Part shown: positions 49,880 to 59,250 of the stretch, piece by piece | How the letters are laid out: every line of letters starts with the position of its first letter | How positions within the stretch are numbered: position 1 is the first letter of the stretch | Assembly: GCF_001690185.1 (NCBI RefSeq) | Contig: NZ_LZGN01000028.1 | Coordinates: 1 to 64,000 of the forward strand | Direction of reading: 5' to 3' | Source: Gilliamella sp. wkB308 | GTDB taxonomy: Bacteria; Pseudomonadota; Gammaproteobacteria; Enterobacterales; Orbaceae | DNA length: 64,000 bases | Made by a program: the position numbers and the translations under genes | Notes under the pieces: model-generated | The model's input: only the letters and a program-made list of their open reading frames with translations | Database searches by the model: none | Told to the model about the DNA's origin: nothing

Positions 49880-50887
49880 TTATTGATAAATAAATAACGA
49901 TACCGCCCACGCAATTAAAACAGTTGGTGCACCGGTTAAAAAACGACTGACTAAAACAGCGGGAACCCCAACACGTACGGTATCTTGTTTCGCTTCGGCA
50001 AGTGACAAACCGACAGGAATGAAATCACAAGCAGCTTGAGCATTAATGGCAAACAAAGCAGGTAAAGCTAAGTGTGGCGGAATATTACCAAGTCCAATTT
50101 GAACACCAACTAATGTCCCGATGACTTGTGCAATAACCGCACCAGGCCCTAAAAAAGGTGATAGTAATGGAAAAGAACAAATAAGCGCTAAAATAACCAG
50201 ACCAAGTGGATTATCAGCTAATGGAACTAAGCCATGAGCAATTAAATCACCTAATCCTGACGCAATAATAATACCAATTAAGGCCGATACAAATGCCATA
50301 AACGGTAAAATAGTTTTAAGCACAGTATCAATCGTGTCACGACCAGCTTGAAAGAATACGGCAACACCTGATCCCATACCGATACCGATTTTTGCCAATA
50401 AACCATCGCTTTGTTCGGTAATTTTTTTACTACTGTCATACTCTTTAAAATTATTTGCTGACACTTTTTGATATGAATTGTTTGTAACAGATGCTTTCTG
50501 AATGTCAGTATCCTTCTCTTTTTCAATTAAAGTAATATTATTGGGTTTTACCGCGGACACATAAATGTCTTCTAAAATATATTGAGCAAGTGGTCCAGAT
50601 TTACCTGTCGCATGAATATTAATCGTTGGAACTCGATTTTTAGGATAGATACCACATCGTAATGTACCACCACAATCAATGACAGCAACACCAATTTCAT
50701 CTTTAGGCGGTTCTCCTTCTTTAAAACCATCAATAGCTTGCCAACCCGTTAATTTTTCTAATGTATCAACAATTGCTGGTCGGGTACCTGCTGCAATGTA
50801 GACGATTTTTTTACCCGCTATAATTGGCAGTTCTAAAGGTCCACCCCAACCAGCTTCACCTTTTTCAATTCGAATAAATTTCATCAT
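49880..50887 (-). CDS. srlE: PTS glucitol EIIBC component SrlE
   Basis: The 335-residue protein (E. coli 319) has an N-terminal IIB domain with the phospho-cysteine in [16 protein letters not shown], a linker ([10 protein letters not shown]-like [15 protein letters not shown]), then membrane segments of the second IIC half, including [14 protein letters not shown] and [13 protein letters not shown]. The linker at about residues 115-150 is some 15 residues longer than in E. coli. I choose the ATG at 50887, 7 bases after AAGGA. Confidence 0.96.
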   Translation of the reverse strand: MMKFIRIEKGEAGWGGPLELPIIAGKKIVYIAAGTRPAIVDTLEKLTGWQAIDGFKEGEPPKDEIGVAVIDCGGTLRCGIYPKNRVPTINIHATGKSGPLAQYILEDIYVSAVKPNNITLIEKEKDTDIQKASVTNNSYQKVSANNFKEYDSSKKITEQSDGLLAKIGIGMGSGVAVFFQAGRDTIDTVLKTILPFMAFVSALIGIIIASGLGDLIAHGLVPLADNPLGLVILALICSFPLLSPFLGPGAVIAQVIGTLVGVQIGLGNIPPHLALPALFAINAQAACDFIPVGLSLAEAKQDTVRVGVPAVLVSRFLTGAPTVLIAWAVSLFIYQ

Positions 50888-50914
50888 GTTCATTTCCTTG
50901 TTTAATCCTTTTAA

Positions 50915-51463
50915 TTATAGATGTACCTTTCGATCTAATTTAATGCCCATTTTTCTTTCAAAAATAGCAGTACAAAAATCAGTAATCCAACCTCTAAAAA
51001 AGTTTGAGAATAAGCCAACTAAAAAATAACTTACTGCCAATGGTCCTAAAGGAAGATTTAAGGTTGTTAACCCAGCAGCGATACCTAAATAAACAAAAAG
51101 TTCACCGGGATTAACATGAGGAAATAGCCCATTCATTGAATGGCAGCTGTAAGAAGATGCCGCATAATAACTAGGTTTGTAAAACTCGGGCATAAAACGC
51201 CCTAGGCTTAGCGTCATCGGATTACAAAAAACAAATGTGCCTATTAAAGGTAACAATAAATATCGTGAAATAGGATTGCCGGCACAAGCTTGCGCTAAGC
51301 GCTCGATACGGTCTTGCCCAATGAATTTGATTACGGCATTCATAACCACTAACAGTGAAATTAACAGTGGTAATATTCCGGTAACCATACCGACAAACAC
51401 TTTTCCACCTTCTTGAAATAAGCCGATAAACCATTCGGCGCCATATGAAATTGTATCAATCAT
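50915..51463 (-). CDS. srlA: PTS glucitol EIIC component SrlA
   Basis: The 182-residue membrane protein (E. coli 187) is the first part of the split glucitol permease. Features: [47 protein letters not shown] and [20 protein letters not shown]. First gene of the srlAEBD-M-R operon; gutQ, which ends the E. coli operon, is missing. Confidence 0.97.
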   Translation of the reverse strand: MIDTISYGAEWFIGLFQEGGKVFVGMVTGILPLLISLLVVMNAVIKFIGQDRIERLAQACAGNPISRYLLLPLIGTFVFCNPMTLSLGRFMPEFYKPSYYAASSYSCHSMNGLFPHVNPGELFVYLGIAAGLTTLNLPLGPLAVSYFLVGLFSNFFRGWITDFCTAIFERKMGIKLDRKVHL

Positions 51464-51537
51464 AATTTCTCCTCATTAATTAAACTTCAAACAAAGAGTA
51501 TCAATTTCAAAAACACAAAACTTTTAACTATGTCACA

Positions 51538-51580
51538 ATTTGAAATAATTTCTTTTATTGTGAAAGAATTTATTTCAAAT
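51538..51580. promoter_or_regulatory. Inverted repeat upstream of srlA, candidate SrlR operator
   Basis: ATTTGAAATAA at 51538-51548 recurs as its exact reverse complement TTATTTCAAAT at 51570-51580, so the half-sites are 32 bp apart centre to centre, about three helix turns. A CRP-like half site (TTGTGA on either strand) lies beside and between them. It is 75-117 bp upstream of the srlA start. Confidence 0.5.
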
Positions 51581-51737
51581 AACGCTTTATTTAGAATAAA
51601 AATAAGAATCATAGACTGCTGAAATAGCAGTAATAGTTAAAAATAGCTCATTTTGATTGGACTTTAGTTAAGACTTGGCGTAATTTGGTATAGGAAAGTT
51701 AAGCAATTTTTACAATTCACCTATAGGAGAATATTAG

Positions 51738-52322
51738 ATGGCTAAAAGTACTACTTCCAAAAAAACGACTACAAAAAAACCCTTATCTGCCAAAAGTACA
51801 GCTACTGCAAAAAGACTACAACAATCTGCAATTTTATTTCCAACTGATTTAGGTCAAAAAGCGTCTAAAGATATCTCTGGAGCAATGAACTCTGTATTAG
51901 CAGATGTCTTTGCTTTGTATTTAAAAACTAAAAACTTCCATTGGCATGTCAGTGGTCCACATTTTCGTGATTACCATTTAATGTTAGACGATCATGGAGA
52001 TCAACTATTTGCAATGACCGATCCTATTGCTGAACGCGTACGTAAATTGGGCGGAACAACTTTGCGTTCAATTAGTCACATCTCTAAATTACAAAGTATT
52101 TCTGATAATAATGCAGATTTCGTTGAGCCGTCTGATATGCTTGCTGAACTTTGCCAAGATAATATTAGATTAACTGAACGGATGCGTGTTGCTCATGATA
52201 TTTGTGATAAATACAATGATTCAGCAACTGCAAGCTTAATTGAAGAATGGATTGACCAATCTGAAAGACGAGCTTGGTTCCTATTTGAAACAGGACGTAA
52301 ATTGGACTCATCAGGACATTAA
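51738..52322 (+). CDS. dps: Dps-family DNA-binding ferritin-like protein
   Basis: The 194-residue protein has the Dps core: ADVFALYLKTKNFHWHVSGPHFRDYHLML with the first ferroxidase ligands, then DDHGDQLFAMTDPIAERVRKLGG, and a helical end. The N-terminal tail of about 25 residues is very rich in Lys, Thr and Ser (KSTTSKKTTTKKPLSAKSTA), longer than in E. coli Dps and suited to DNA binding. It protects DNA and stores iron in stress. AGGAGA precedes the start. Single gene with its own hairpin. Confidence 0.92.
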   Translation: MAKSTTSKKTTTKKPLSAKSTATAKRLQQSAILFPTDLGQKASKDISGAMNSVLADVFALYLKTKNFHWHVSGPHFRDYHLMLDDHGDQLFAMTDPIAERVRKLGGTTLRSISHISKLQSISDNNADFVEPSDMLAELCQDNIRLTERMRVAHDICDKYNDSATASLIEEWIDQSERRAWFLFETGRKLDSSGH

Positions 52323-52353
52323 AACACCGTAATGATCTGTATTTATCTTAAAT

Positions 52354-52377
52354 AAGAGGCACTCATGGTGTCTCTTT
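52354..52377 (+). terminator. dps terminator
   Basis: Arms AAGAGGCAC/GTGTCTCTT (one G-U pair) with a small loop, followed by a T-rich tract (TTATTTTC), 32 bp after the dps stop. Confidence 0.75.
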
Positions 52378-52401
52378 ATTTTCAATTTAAGGGGACCCAA
52401 A

Positions 52402-52950
52402 ATGAGTAAAAAAATTGCAGTACTCGTCGGTAGTTTACGTAAAGGTTCATATAATTTAAAAGTAGCTAAAATCCTTAAAGAAATTGCCCCTTCTTCACTT
52501 TCCTTATATTTAATCGAAATTGGCGATCTTCCCTTTTATAATGAAGATATTGATACCGATACCCCACCAGCATCTTACACTTTATTTCGCAACGAAATAG
52601 CGGATTGCCAAGGCGTAATTTTTGTCACACCTGAATATAACCGAGGTTTACCTGCTGTGATTAAAAATGCAATTGATGTCGGCTCACGTCCTTATGGTAA
52701 AAATGTCTGGGCAAAAAAACCAGCCACTGTAATTTCGGTATCACAAGGTGCAATTGGCGGTTTTGGCGCTAATCATCAACTACGTCAGTCACTAGTTTTT
52801 CTTGATATGCCAACTTTACAACAGCCTGAAGCTTATATTGGTGGTATCAGTGCCGCTTTCGATGCGAATGGCAATATTGCAGAAAAAACCCGAGAATTTC
52901 TTTCATCAATTATTCAAGCTTACGCAGTATGGGTTGAAAAATTAAGCTAA
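52402..52950 (+). CDS. NADPH-dependent FMN reductase (ChrR/YieF-like)
   Basis: The 182-residue flavodoxin-like protein shows the flavin loop GSLRKGSYNLKVAK, DLPFYNEDID, FVTPEYNRGLPAVIKNAIDV and VSQGAIGGFGANHQLRQSLVFL, the pattern of ChrR/YieF quinone and chromate reductases. It probably reduces quinones in two-electron steps and limits oxidative stress, which fits its place between dps and mutH. GGGGAC precedes the start. Confidence 0.88.
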   Translation: MSKKIAVLVGSLRKGSYNLKVAKILKEIAPSSLSLYLIEIGDLPFYNEDIDTDTPPASYTLFRNEIADCQGVIFVTPEYNRGLPAVIKNAIDVGSRPYGKNVWAKKPATVISVSQGAIGGFGANHQLRQSLVFLDMPTLQQPEAYIGGISAAFDANGNIAEKTREFLSSIIQAYAVWVEKLS

Positions 52951-53001
52951 TCCTTTATTATTTTAGCTATGTACATATTTATTAGATAGTATCGTTTCTA
53001 G

Positions 53002-53670
53002 ATGGCAATATTTTTTCCAAACAGTGAACAAGAGTTATTAGATCGAGCAAAACTTGTTGCTGGATATACATTTGGTGAAATTGCTCAATATTTAGGCATG
53101 CCAATTCCTGACAATTTGACTAAACAAAAAGGATGGGTTGGCAATCTTATTGAAACGTTTTTGGGCGCTAATGCGGGTAGTAAAGCTGAACGGGACTTTA
53201 TTAATTTGGGCATCGAACTAAAAACAATTCCAATTGATATGCATGGAAAACCATTAGAAACGACCTTTGTCAGTGTCGCACCATTAATGGCCAATCATGG
53301 TGTAATTTGGGAAACAAGTCATGTGAGATATAAATTATCTAAAGTACTTTGGATCCCAATCGAAGGGGAAAGATCTATCCCACTTGCCAATCGTAAAGTT
53401 GGTAGTCCTATTTTATGGATACCCTCAAAAGAACAAGAACAGCAACTCAAACAAGATTGGCAAGAACTGATGGATATGATTGCATTAGGTCATGTTGAAA
53501 AAATTACCGCGCATTATGGTACTTATTTACAAATAAGACCTAAAGCGGCAAACGGTAAAGCTTTAACCGAAGCGGTGGGAGAAAATGGTCAAACTATTTT
53601 AACACGTCCACGTGGCTTTTATCTTAAAAAAACATTCACCATGCAAATTTTACACAACGCTACTTACTAA
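53002..53670 (+). CDS. mutH: DNA mismatch repair endonuclease MutH
   Basis: MutH nicks the unmethylated GATC strand after MutS and MutL recognise a mismatch. The 222-residue protein (E. coli 229) carries the nuclease residues Asp65, Glu72 and Lys74 in [33 protein letters not shown] precedes and [11 protein letters not shown] follows. Its presence implies Dam methylation in this organism. It converges on argA, 29 bp away. Confidence 0.97.
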   Translation: MAIFFPNSEQELLDRAKLVAGYTFGEIAQYLGMPIPDNLTKQKGWVGNLIETFLGANAGSKAERDFINLGIELKTIPIDMHGKPLETTFVSVAPLMANHGVIWETSHVRYKLSKVLWIPIEGERSIPLANRKVGSPILWIPSKEQEQQLKQDWQELMDMIALGHVEKITAHYGTYLQIRPKAANGKALTEAVGENGQTILTRPRGFYLKKTFTMQILHNATY

Positions 53671-53699
53671 TACTATCATCCTGATTCTAAGAAAAGAAT

Positions 53700-55028
53700 T
53701 CAAATAATATCAAGCATTAAAATTTTGGAGTTGCGTTGATAGTTATAAAGTAGCTTTTTTTTAATCGGTAAATCATCGACTTCTGCTGGGTTAAAGCCCT
53801 TTTCTCTAAACCAATGAATACTACGCGTTGTTAGCACAAAGATTTTATTAAGTCCTAAATTTTGCGCTCTACTTGCAACCGTGCTAATCAACAAATCACC
53901 TCTGGATGAATTGCGATAATCAGGATGAATGGCAACACATGCCATTTCACCCATTTTTTCTTCCTGATAAGGATAAAGCGCTGCACAACCGATAGTCATA
54001 TTGTCACGCTCAATAATCGTAAATTTATCAATCTCCATTTCCAATTGCTCTCGTGAACGCTTGACTAAAATACCTTGTTCTTCTAACGGACGAATCAATT
54101 CTAAAATACCACCAATATCGTTAATGGTCGCTAAGCGAATTTGCTCAGAATGTTCTTTAGCAACTTGCGTTCCTATACCATCACGTGAAAATAGTTCTTG
54201 CAAAATAGCGCCATCAATTAGATAGCTAACTAAATGACTTCGCCTAACGCCATTTCGACAGGCTTTTGAAGCGGCTTTCAAAAAGCGAGCCTCACTGGAT
54301 AGATATTTACCTAATTGCTGTTTACAATTGACATAGTTGTCAGCATCAATTGGAAAAAGGTCAGTAATAACTTTACCTTGTTCATCAAGTACACCTTGCT
54401 CAGCACAAAAGCTGATTAACTTATCAGCTTTGACTCGAATCGCCACTTCGGCAGCGACATCTTCTGAAGCTAAATTAAAGCTTTCTCCTGTCACCGATAC
54501 ACCAACCGGCCCTAATAGCACAATCGAACCTCGATTAAGTTGATCATCAATTGCCTCACTATTAATACGACGAATTTTACCTGTATGGCAATAATCAATT
54601 CCCTCATCTATTCCTAAGGGTTGAGCTATAACAAAGTTACCGCTGACAACATTAATATGAGCACCTTGTAATGGGGTATTATTTAAACTCATTGATAAAC
54701 TGGCAGTAATATTCAGTTGCAACATACCAGTTACTTGCTTAATGATATCCAACGTAACGGCATCTGTAATTCGGGTGTTTTTGTGGTATTTCGGCTCAAT
54801 GTTGTGATTTTTAAGTGATTCATCAATTTGATTACGTGCACCATTGACAATAACCAATTTGATTCCAAGACTATACAATAATCCAATATCACTAATAATA
54901 CTTGAATAATTATTGCTTTTTAGTACAGCACCAGTTAACAGAATGACAAAGGTTTTACCATGATGGGCATTGATATAAGGCGCAGAGTGCCTTAACCCTT
55001 CAACTAACTCGGTTGTTCGCTCTTTCAT
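53700..55028 (-). CDS. argA: N-acetylglutamate synthase ArgA
   Basis: First step of arginine synthesis. The 442-residue protein (E. coli 443) has an amino-acid-kinase-like domain ([20 protein letters not shown] to about residue 290), which senses arginine, then a GNAT domain ([20 protein letters not shown] ... [15 protein letters not shown]). I take the ATG at 55028, matching the family start; the longer open frame to 55244 is non-conserved. GTG at 55040 is an alternative. Two ARG boxes stand directly upstream. Confidence 0.96.
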   Translation of the reverse strand: MKERTTELVEGLRHSAPYINAHHGKTFVILLTGAVLKSNNYSSIISDIGLLYSLGIKLVIVNGARNQIDESLKNHNIEPKYHKNTRITDAVTLDIIKQVTGMLQLNITASLSMSLNNTPLQGAHINVVSGNFVIAQPLGIDEGIDYCHTGKIRRINSEAIDDQLNRGSIVLLGPVGVSVTGESFNLASEDVAAEVAIRVKADKLISFCAEQGVLDEQGKVITDLFPIDADNYVNCKQQLGKYLSSEARFLKAASKACRNGVRRSHLVSYLIDGAILQELFSRDGIGTQVAKEHSEQIRLATINDIGGILELIRPLEEQGILVKRSREQLEMEIDKFTIIERDNMTIGCAALYPYQEEKMGEMACVAIHPDYRNSSRGDLLISTVASRAQNLGLNKIFVLTTRSIHWFREKGFNPAEVDDLPIKKKLLYNYQRNSKILMLDII

Positions 55029-55044
55029 TTTCGCAATCACCCAA

Positions 55045-55062
55045 ATTGAATATTTATTCACA
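55045..55062. promoter_or_regulatory. ARG box 1 (ArgR site) of argA
   Basis: The core TGAATATTTATTCA (55047-55060) is a perfect match to the ArgR consensus TGAATWWWWATTCA, and the flanking A at each end also fits. It lies 17 bp upstream of the argA start codon. Confidence 0.85.
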
Positions 55063-55065
55063 TTT

Positions 55066-55083
55066 TTTGTATTTTTATTTATT
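55066..55083. promoter_or_regulatory. ARG box 2 (ArgR site) of argA
   Basis: The core TGTATTTTTATTTA (55068-55081) matches 12 of 14 consensus positions. It is separated from box 1 by exactly 3 bp, the spacing of tandem ARG boxes bound by an ArgR hexamer. Confidence 0.8.
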
Positions 55084-55230
55084 TGTGAACAATAAGCAAG
55101 CAATATTTGATAAAATTTTGACAAGATCAAATCCCAAGTTAAGCAACAACATAAAAAACTTGTATTTAACAATGTTCTGTTTATCAAAATATGATTAAAA
55201 GCGGTAACGAAAACCGAAATCAATGTATAA

Positions 55231-55259
55231 AAAAAGCATACCATTATCGTATGCTTTTT
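55231..55259. terminator. Bidirectional terminator between the MFS gene and argA
   Basis: The 11-bp perfect stem AAAAAGCATAC/GTATGCTTTTT has a 7-base loop. On the minus strand seven T residues follow, so it can stop transcripts coming from the transporter gene before the argA promoter. Confidence 0.85.
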
Positions 55260-55446
55260 AAACTGAGAATGAATTTAAGTAATGCACTAAAAAAACGAGT
55301 ATTATTGCCCCATTCCATGCAAAAAGTCGTTTATATAAAAAAAGATCGAAGTGACTAAATATCTATTTTTCATCTATTATTTCTTGTTTAAATTAATTTT
55401 AAAACACTAAAATAAATTTTACTCATAATGTAAATAACATTGAGTT

Positions 55447-56646
55447 TTAAATTTTTTTCATATCTATCACTTTGATAAAACGGAAATAGACAATCATCGC
55501 TAATACCACACTCGTCAACGCCATAACAAAATCGGTTAATATGGCATAACGTACATCAATTTTCGCTAATTTAGGTACTATCAATGGAATAACAATAAAA
55601 GAGAACCCGCTAAAAGTATACATACTACCAACGGCAAGACCTTTACGTGTTGGAAATAATTGTTGCATGACCACTAATGTTAATTGAAGTACACCACCTG
55701 CAGCTGTAACCCCCATTCCAATAGCAACAAAAAAACACATCGTCGAAGATATATTGAAATAGAAAAGAATGAGCACCAGAGCGGATAGAGCAGGAAGAAT
55801 AATGATACAATTTATTGGTTTTAAAAAATGTTTAACTATAAAGGCAGTAACAAATACAGAAATAATTGATGCTGCGCTATAATAGCTAATTAACTGGTTA
55901 GCATCAAATTCATTCATATTCACTCCTTGAACCGCTATGGTTGGCAACCATTGTGAAATGACCAAAAATGTTGTGGTGGTGGTAAACCCCATAATAATTA
56001 ATAGTACACCTTCAATAGCAAATTTTGGGGTATCTTTAAAATAATTATCAGTTTCTTCACACCCTATAATAGCAGTATCTCTATGAGGAAATTGAGTTGG
56101 TGCAAGCAAAATTCCATTGATTATTAAAAAGGCCGCAAAAGAAAGAAATGCCCAACCATACCAAATATGATATTCACCAAAAAAAGTAACGATAAAAGGT
56201 AATATTAATGTTCCAATTGAGATAAATGCTTTAATCAATACGCTAGCAGAACCTGCTGATCGAGGGAAACACTCAGTTAATGTAGGCATAGAACCAGTAT
56301 CTAAACATGAGTTTCCAGCCCCAATAGCAATAGCGAGAAAAAAGGCGATATGAATATCAGTGCAAAAAGTCATGCCCACAAAAAAGATTATATAGCATGC
56401 CATGCCTAAATAGATAAAAAGTTTACGACCCAATAAATCTGACAAGATTCCACCAGCAAACATCAAAGATATTTTTCCTATCCCGATACCAGAAGCGACA
56501 TAGCCAAGTCCAACAATATCAGTATTAAGTTGTTTTGAAAGATCACTTGAAAATTGCATGATTACGATTAAAGCAATACTTTGTATAATGTAATTTGCGT
56601 AAATAGAGCTGACAATCCCATAAGAATTGACCTTTCGATTATCCAT
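55447..56646 (-). CDS. YdiN/YdiM-like major facilitator transporter
   Basis: The 399-residue protein has 12 membrane segments; SDLLGRKLFIYLG is the MFS loop 2-3 motif. GNSCLDTGSMPTLTECFP and AAGGVLQLTLVVMQQLFP closely recall E. coli YdiN/YdiM, the transporters beside ydiB-aroD. The ATG at 56646 is used, with GGAG before it; the longer frame adds 20 residues. Last gene of a run with aroL and an aroE-like gene, so it may move shikimate, quinate or a similar compound. The substrate is inference. Confidence 0.85.
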   Translation of the reverse strand: MDNRKVNSYGIVSSIYANYIIQSIALIVIMQFSSDLSKQLNTDIVGLGYVASGIGIGKISLMFAGGILSDLLGRKLFIYLGMACYIIFFVGMTFCTDIHIAFFLAIAIGAGNSCLDTGSMPTLTECFPRSAGSASVLIKAFISIGTLILPFIVTFFGEYHIWYGWAFLSFAAFLIINGILLAPTQFPHRDTAIIGCEETDNYFKDTPKFAIEGVLLIIMGFTTTTTFLVISQWLPTIAVQGVNMNEFDANQLISYYSAASIISVFVTAFIVKHFLKPINCIIILPALSALVLILFYFNISSTMCFFVAIGMGVTAAGGVLQLTLVVMQQLFPTRKGLAVGSMYTFSGFSFIVIPLIVPKLAKIDVRYAILTDFVMALTSVVLAMIVYFRFIKVIDMKKI

Positions 56647-56859
56647 TAGTAGTACTCCATAGCTAAAAATTAAAAATATAAAACTATAATTGCTTTCAAT
56701 ATACAATCATCAATCTGAATCTAAAAGAGATAAGTATAATTTTATTGCTAAACTTTAATGTTGGTTAAATTTATTCTGTAGTATTTTAAGAATTTATTCT
56801 TTTTTATAAAAAATGCCACATTAAATGGGGCACTTTGGAAGAAAGGAAAAAATATTATA

Positions 56860-57372
56860 TTAGTTCTGCAAAATTTGAAGAATTTCACTAAGAATTTGAC
56901 TTTCATCTTGATCAACATTGATCACATGATGTGCTGCATCATGATATAAAGGCAATCTATCTGCTAATACTTTTTCCATTTCATCAATAATGGATAAGCC
57001 TGTTAAGGATGGTCTTTGAGCAACATTAGGATCTTTCATTAAGCGTCCGGCTAACGTTGCTGCTGGAGCAGATAAAAAGATCACTGTTCCATTTTGTTTC
57101 ATGAAGTCACGATTATGTTCAGCTAATACCATCCCACCTCCAGTTGCGATAACACGTGACGGTTTGGACGTATCAATCAGGACTTGACTCTCTCTTGCTC
57201 TAAATCCTTCCCAACCTTCTTTTTCGACAATTTCTGCAACGGTTTTTTGGGTAGTTTCCAGTAAATGGCAATCTGTATCAACAAAAGAAAATGACAGCTT
57301 ATTTGCAAGCATTTTTCCTATAGTTGTTTTACCTGCTGCTCTTGCACCAACTAAAAAAATTGTCTTATTCAT
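56860..57372 (-). CDS. aroL: Shikimate kinase
   Basis: It makes shikimate-3-phosphate. The 170-residue protein has Walker A GARAAGKTTIG at residues 8-18, FVDTDCHLLETTQKTVAEIV, RARESQVL, the TGGGMVL loop and RPSLTG in the lid. VAEIVEKEGWEGFRARES and the DRLPLYHDAAHHVI end match AroL better than AroK. The ATG at 57372 has AAAGGA before it; the ATG 15 bases upstream does not. Confidence 0.92.
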   Translation of the reverse strand: MNKTIFLVGARAAGKTTIGKMLANKLSFSFVDTDCHLLETTQKTVAEIVEKEGWEGFRARESQVLIDTSKPSRVIATGGGMVLAEHNRDFMKQNGTVIFLSAPAATLAGRLMKDPNVAQRPSLTGLSIIDEMEKVLADRLPLYHDAAHHVINVDQDESQILSEILQILQN

Positions 57373-57583
57373 ATTGGATCCTTTCATATTTACAGATTGA
57401 AAAATATAACACTATGCTAGTGATTCACTTCAGCTTTTGCAACAATTTTTTTACATATTGTTTATCAAAACAAACGGCATTGATTTTTATGAATTTAATT
57501 TAATATTTTATCAATTTTTTGTAAATAAAAATTTACACCCTTTATTCTGTTCACTTTATAAATTTATATTATTCTATAATCTA

Positions 57584-57937
57584 CTAACAGAGTTTTTCTA
57601 AACCACGAAAATAGAGTTCCGTTGCAATTGATTGATGTAAGCGCCATTGTATAACATCGAGATCTGGGTTTACCTTTTTAAATTCTTCAAATGTCATGAA
57701 ATAACGAATAGTATTACTTCCAACTCTATCATTAATACTATTGATAATAATATTTACTTTATCAGTACGAAGTTTTTTTAGCGCTTTCATTGCATTACCC
57801 ACAAATTCCGGTACAGGCTCTATGCCTTTTTCCCAATCGTGCCAAGTTTTTGCATCAGTTTTACCAATATATTCGCTTGCTTCTGGCACTTTTAACATAA
57901 GAAAACGGCGATAAGCTTGCAATTCTAGGTTAGTCAT
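57584..57937 (-). CDS. ydiL: YdiL-like HTH protein (DUF1870)
   Basis: The 117-residue protein (E. coli YdiL 118) has an N-terminal XRE-like HTH (ELQAYRRFLMLKVPEASEYI ... WHDWEKG) and a conserved C-terminal half INSINDRVGSNTIRYF ... WRLHQSIATELYFRGLEKLC that closely parallels YdiL. It is probably a DNA-binding regulator; the fold is shared with Aca2-type anti-CRISPR-associated regulators, but no anti-CRISPR is seen. AGGAG precedes the ATG. In E. coli ydiL also lies near shikimate and quinate genes. Confidence 0.85.
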   Translation of the reverse strand: MTNLELQAYRRFLMLKVPEASEYIGKTDAKTWHDWEKGIEPVPEFVGNAMKALKKLRTDKVNIIINSINDRVGSNTIRYFMTFEEFKKVNPDLDVIQWRLHQSIATELYFRGLEKLC

Positions 57938-58092
57938 AATTACTCCTTCTAATAACAGACTAAATTTATACAATAGAATAAAAACCAATTAAAATCGAAA
58001 ATTAGAATTTTTCAGCAAATTGTATAAATCGTTTTATCAAACACATTTAATAATGCAAAATGATTCAATGTGTTTAATTTTTTACTAAATGC

Positions 58093-58923
58093 TTATTTTT
58101 CAGCTAAAGCATCTATAACAGCTTGTTTTGCCCGATCAGATAAATCTTTTCCTGTCCAAATTTTGAATTGGGCATTAGCTTGACCGATAAACATTTCTCG
58201 TCCCGAAATTGATTCCCATCCCGCTTTTTCAGCTTCTTGTCTAAAACGAGTATGATAGGGAGTATACACAATGTCATATGCAATACCTTTTCCTTTGAAC
58301 CAAGAGTGTTCATAAGGTGTTTGGTCTTCAAATTTACCTTTCATACCTAATGGCGTAGAATTGATAATAATTTGTGCTTCAACTTTATCACGGTCTTCCC
58401 AAGCAACTGTTTTTAGATTAAATTCTTTGGCAAGTTCTGACGGCAAATCTGTTACAATATCCGTTACAGTAATATCGGTATAACCTAGATCATGTAAGCC
58501 AACTACCGCAGCTCGAGCTGCACCACCTGCGCCAAGTAATAGCACTTTTTTGTATTGTGACGGTAGCTGCTTTTCTTGAAGAGGTTGCATAAAACCAACA
58601 ATATCTGTGTTATCGCCACAAAGCTTATCACCATCCCAATAAACTAGATTTGCGGCGCCTGCTTTTTTGACATGTTCAGTCACTTCATCTAAATAAGGAA
58701 TAATAGCTTGCTTATGTGGAATTGTGACACATAACCCACGAATATTTAATAATTTTACAGATTTAAAAAGCGTAGGAATATCTTCAGGTGGTGTTGAAAA
58801 TGGAACCAAAACCGCTGGAATGCCATAATCTTGAAATGATGTGGTATGAATTAGTGGACTCAAACTATGTCCTAAAGGATAACCGATAATGCCGTAAATA
58901 CTATAAGGCGTGAACTGGCTCAT
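58093..58923 (-). CDS. aroE: Shikimate dehydrogenase (AroE/YdiB family)
   Basis: It interconverts 3-dehydroshikimate and shikimate with NAD(P)H. The 276-residue protein (AroE 272, YdiB 288) has GYPLGHSLSPLIHTTSF, the catalytic Lys in VTIPHKQAII, NTDIVGF, the Rossmann loop LLGAGGAARAAVVGL and INSTPLGMKG. It is about equally distant from E. coli AroE and YdiB, so its cofactor and whether it is the sole enzyme of the pathway are unsettled. Neighbours are ydiL, aroL and a YdiN-like transporter. Confidence 0.88.
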   Translation of the reverse strand: MSQFTPYSIYGIIGYPLGHSLSPLIHTTSFQDYGIPAVLVPFSTPPEDIPTLFKSVKLLNIRGLCVTIPHKQAIIPYLDEVTEHVKKAGAANLVYWDGDKLCGDNTDIVGFMQPLQEKQLPSQYKKVLLLGAGGAARAAVVGLHDLGYTDITVTDIVTDLPSELAKEFNLKTVAWEDRDKVEAQIIINSTPLGMKGKFEDQTPYEHSWFKGKGIAYDIVYTPYHTRFRQEAEKAGWESISGREMFIGQANAQFKIWTGKDLSDRAKQAVIDALAEK

Positions 58924-59250
58924 GTAATCTCCTTGAAAGTTAGAAAATTAAACCGAATAAATAAATTCTGTCATTCATTGTATTAAAGCATATTTATTAT
59001 AAAATTAAATCATTTTTTCTAAAATTATAGATACCTTTAATGATTTGTTTTATAAAAATTTGTTTAATATATAGAATTTAAATTTAATGAGTATAAGCAA
59101 TGTTAAATTGATTAGAAAATTCATCGATAATAAACTTTTTCTATATTTTTTGATGAAAATCGATCATTGATAAGCTTTATTACATCACAAACCTTATCAT
59201 TATTCTGATATGTCAAACCCCTACAATAAATTCAGGCTAGTTGATAAAAT
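58924..59250. other. Intergenic region between aroE and the LysR gene
   Basis: This 327-bp AT-rich stretch is the upstream region of aroE. It holds two similar segments (near 59117 and 59156) built around TCGAT/GATAA. No site clear enough to name. Confidence 0.4.

Noticed and set aside
51611-51646. ATAG repeats upstream of dps resembling an OxyR site
   Set aside because: Two ATAG are 22 bp apart as in OxyR sites, but the CTAT halves are absent; AT-rich sequence gives such matches by chance.
57584-57937. Anti-CRISPR-associated (Aca2) regulator
   Set aside because: The fold is shared, but full-length similarity is to YdiL and there is no phage or anti-CRISPR gene nearby.
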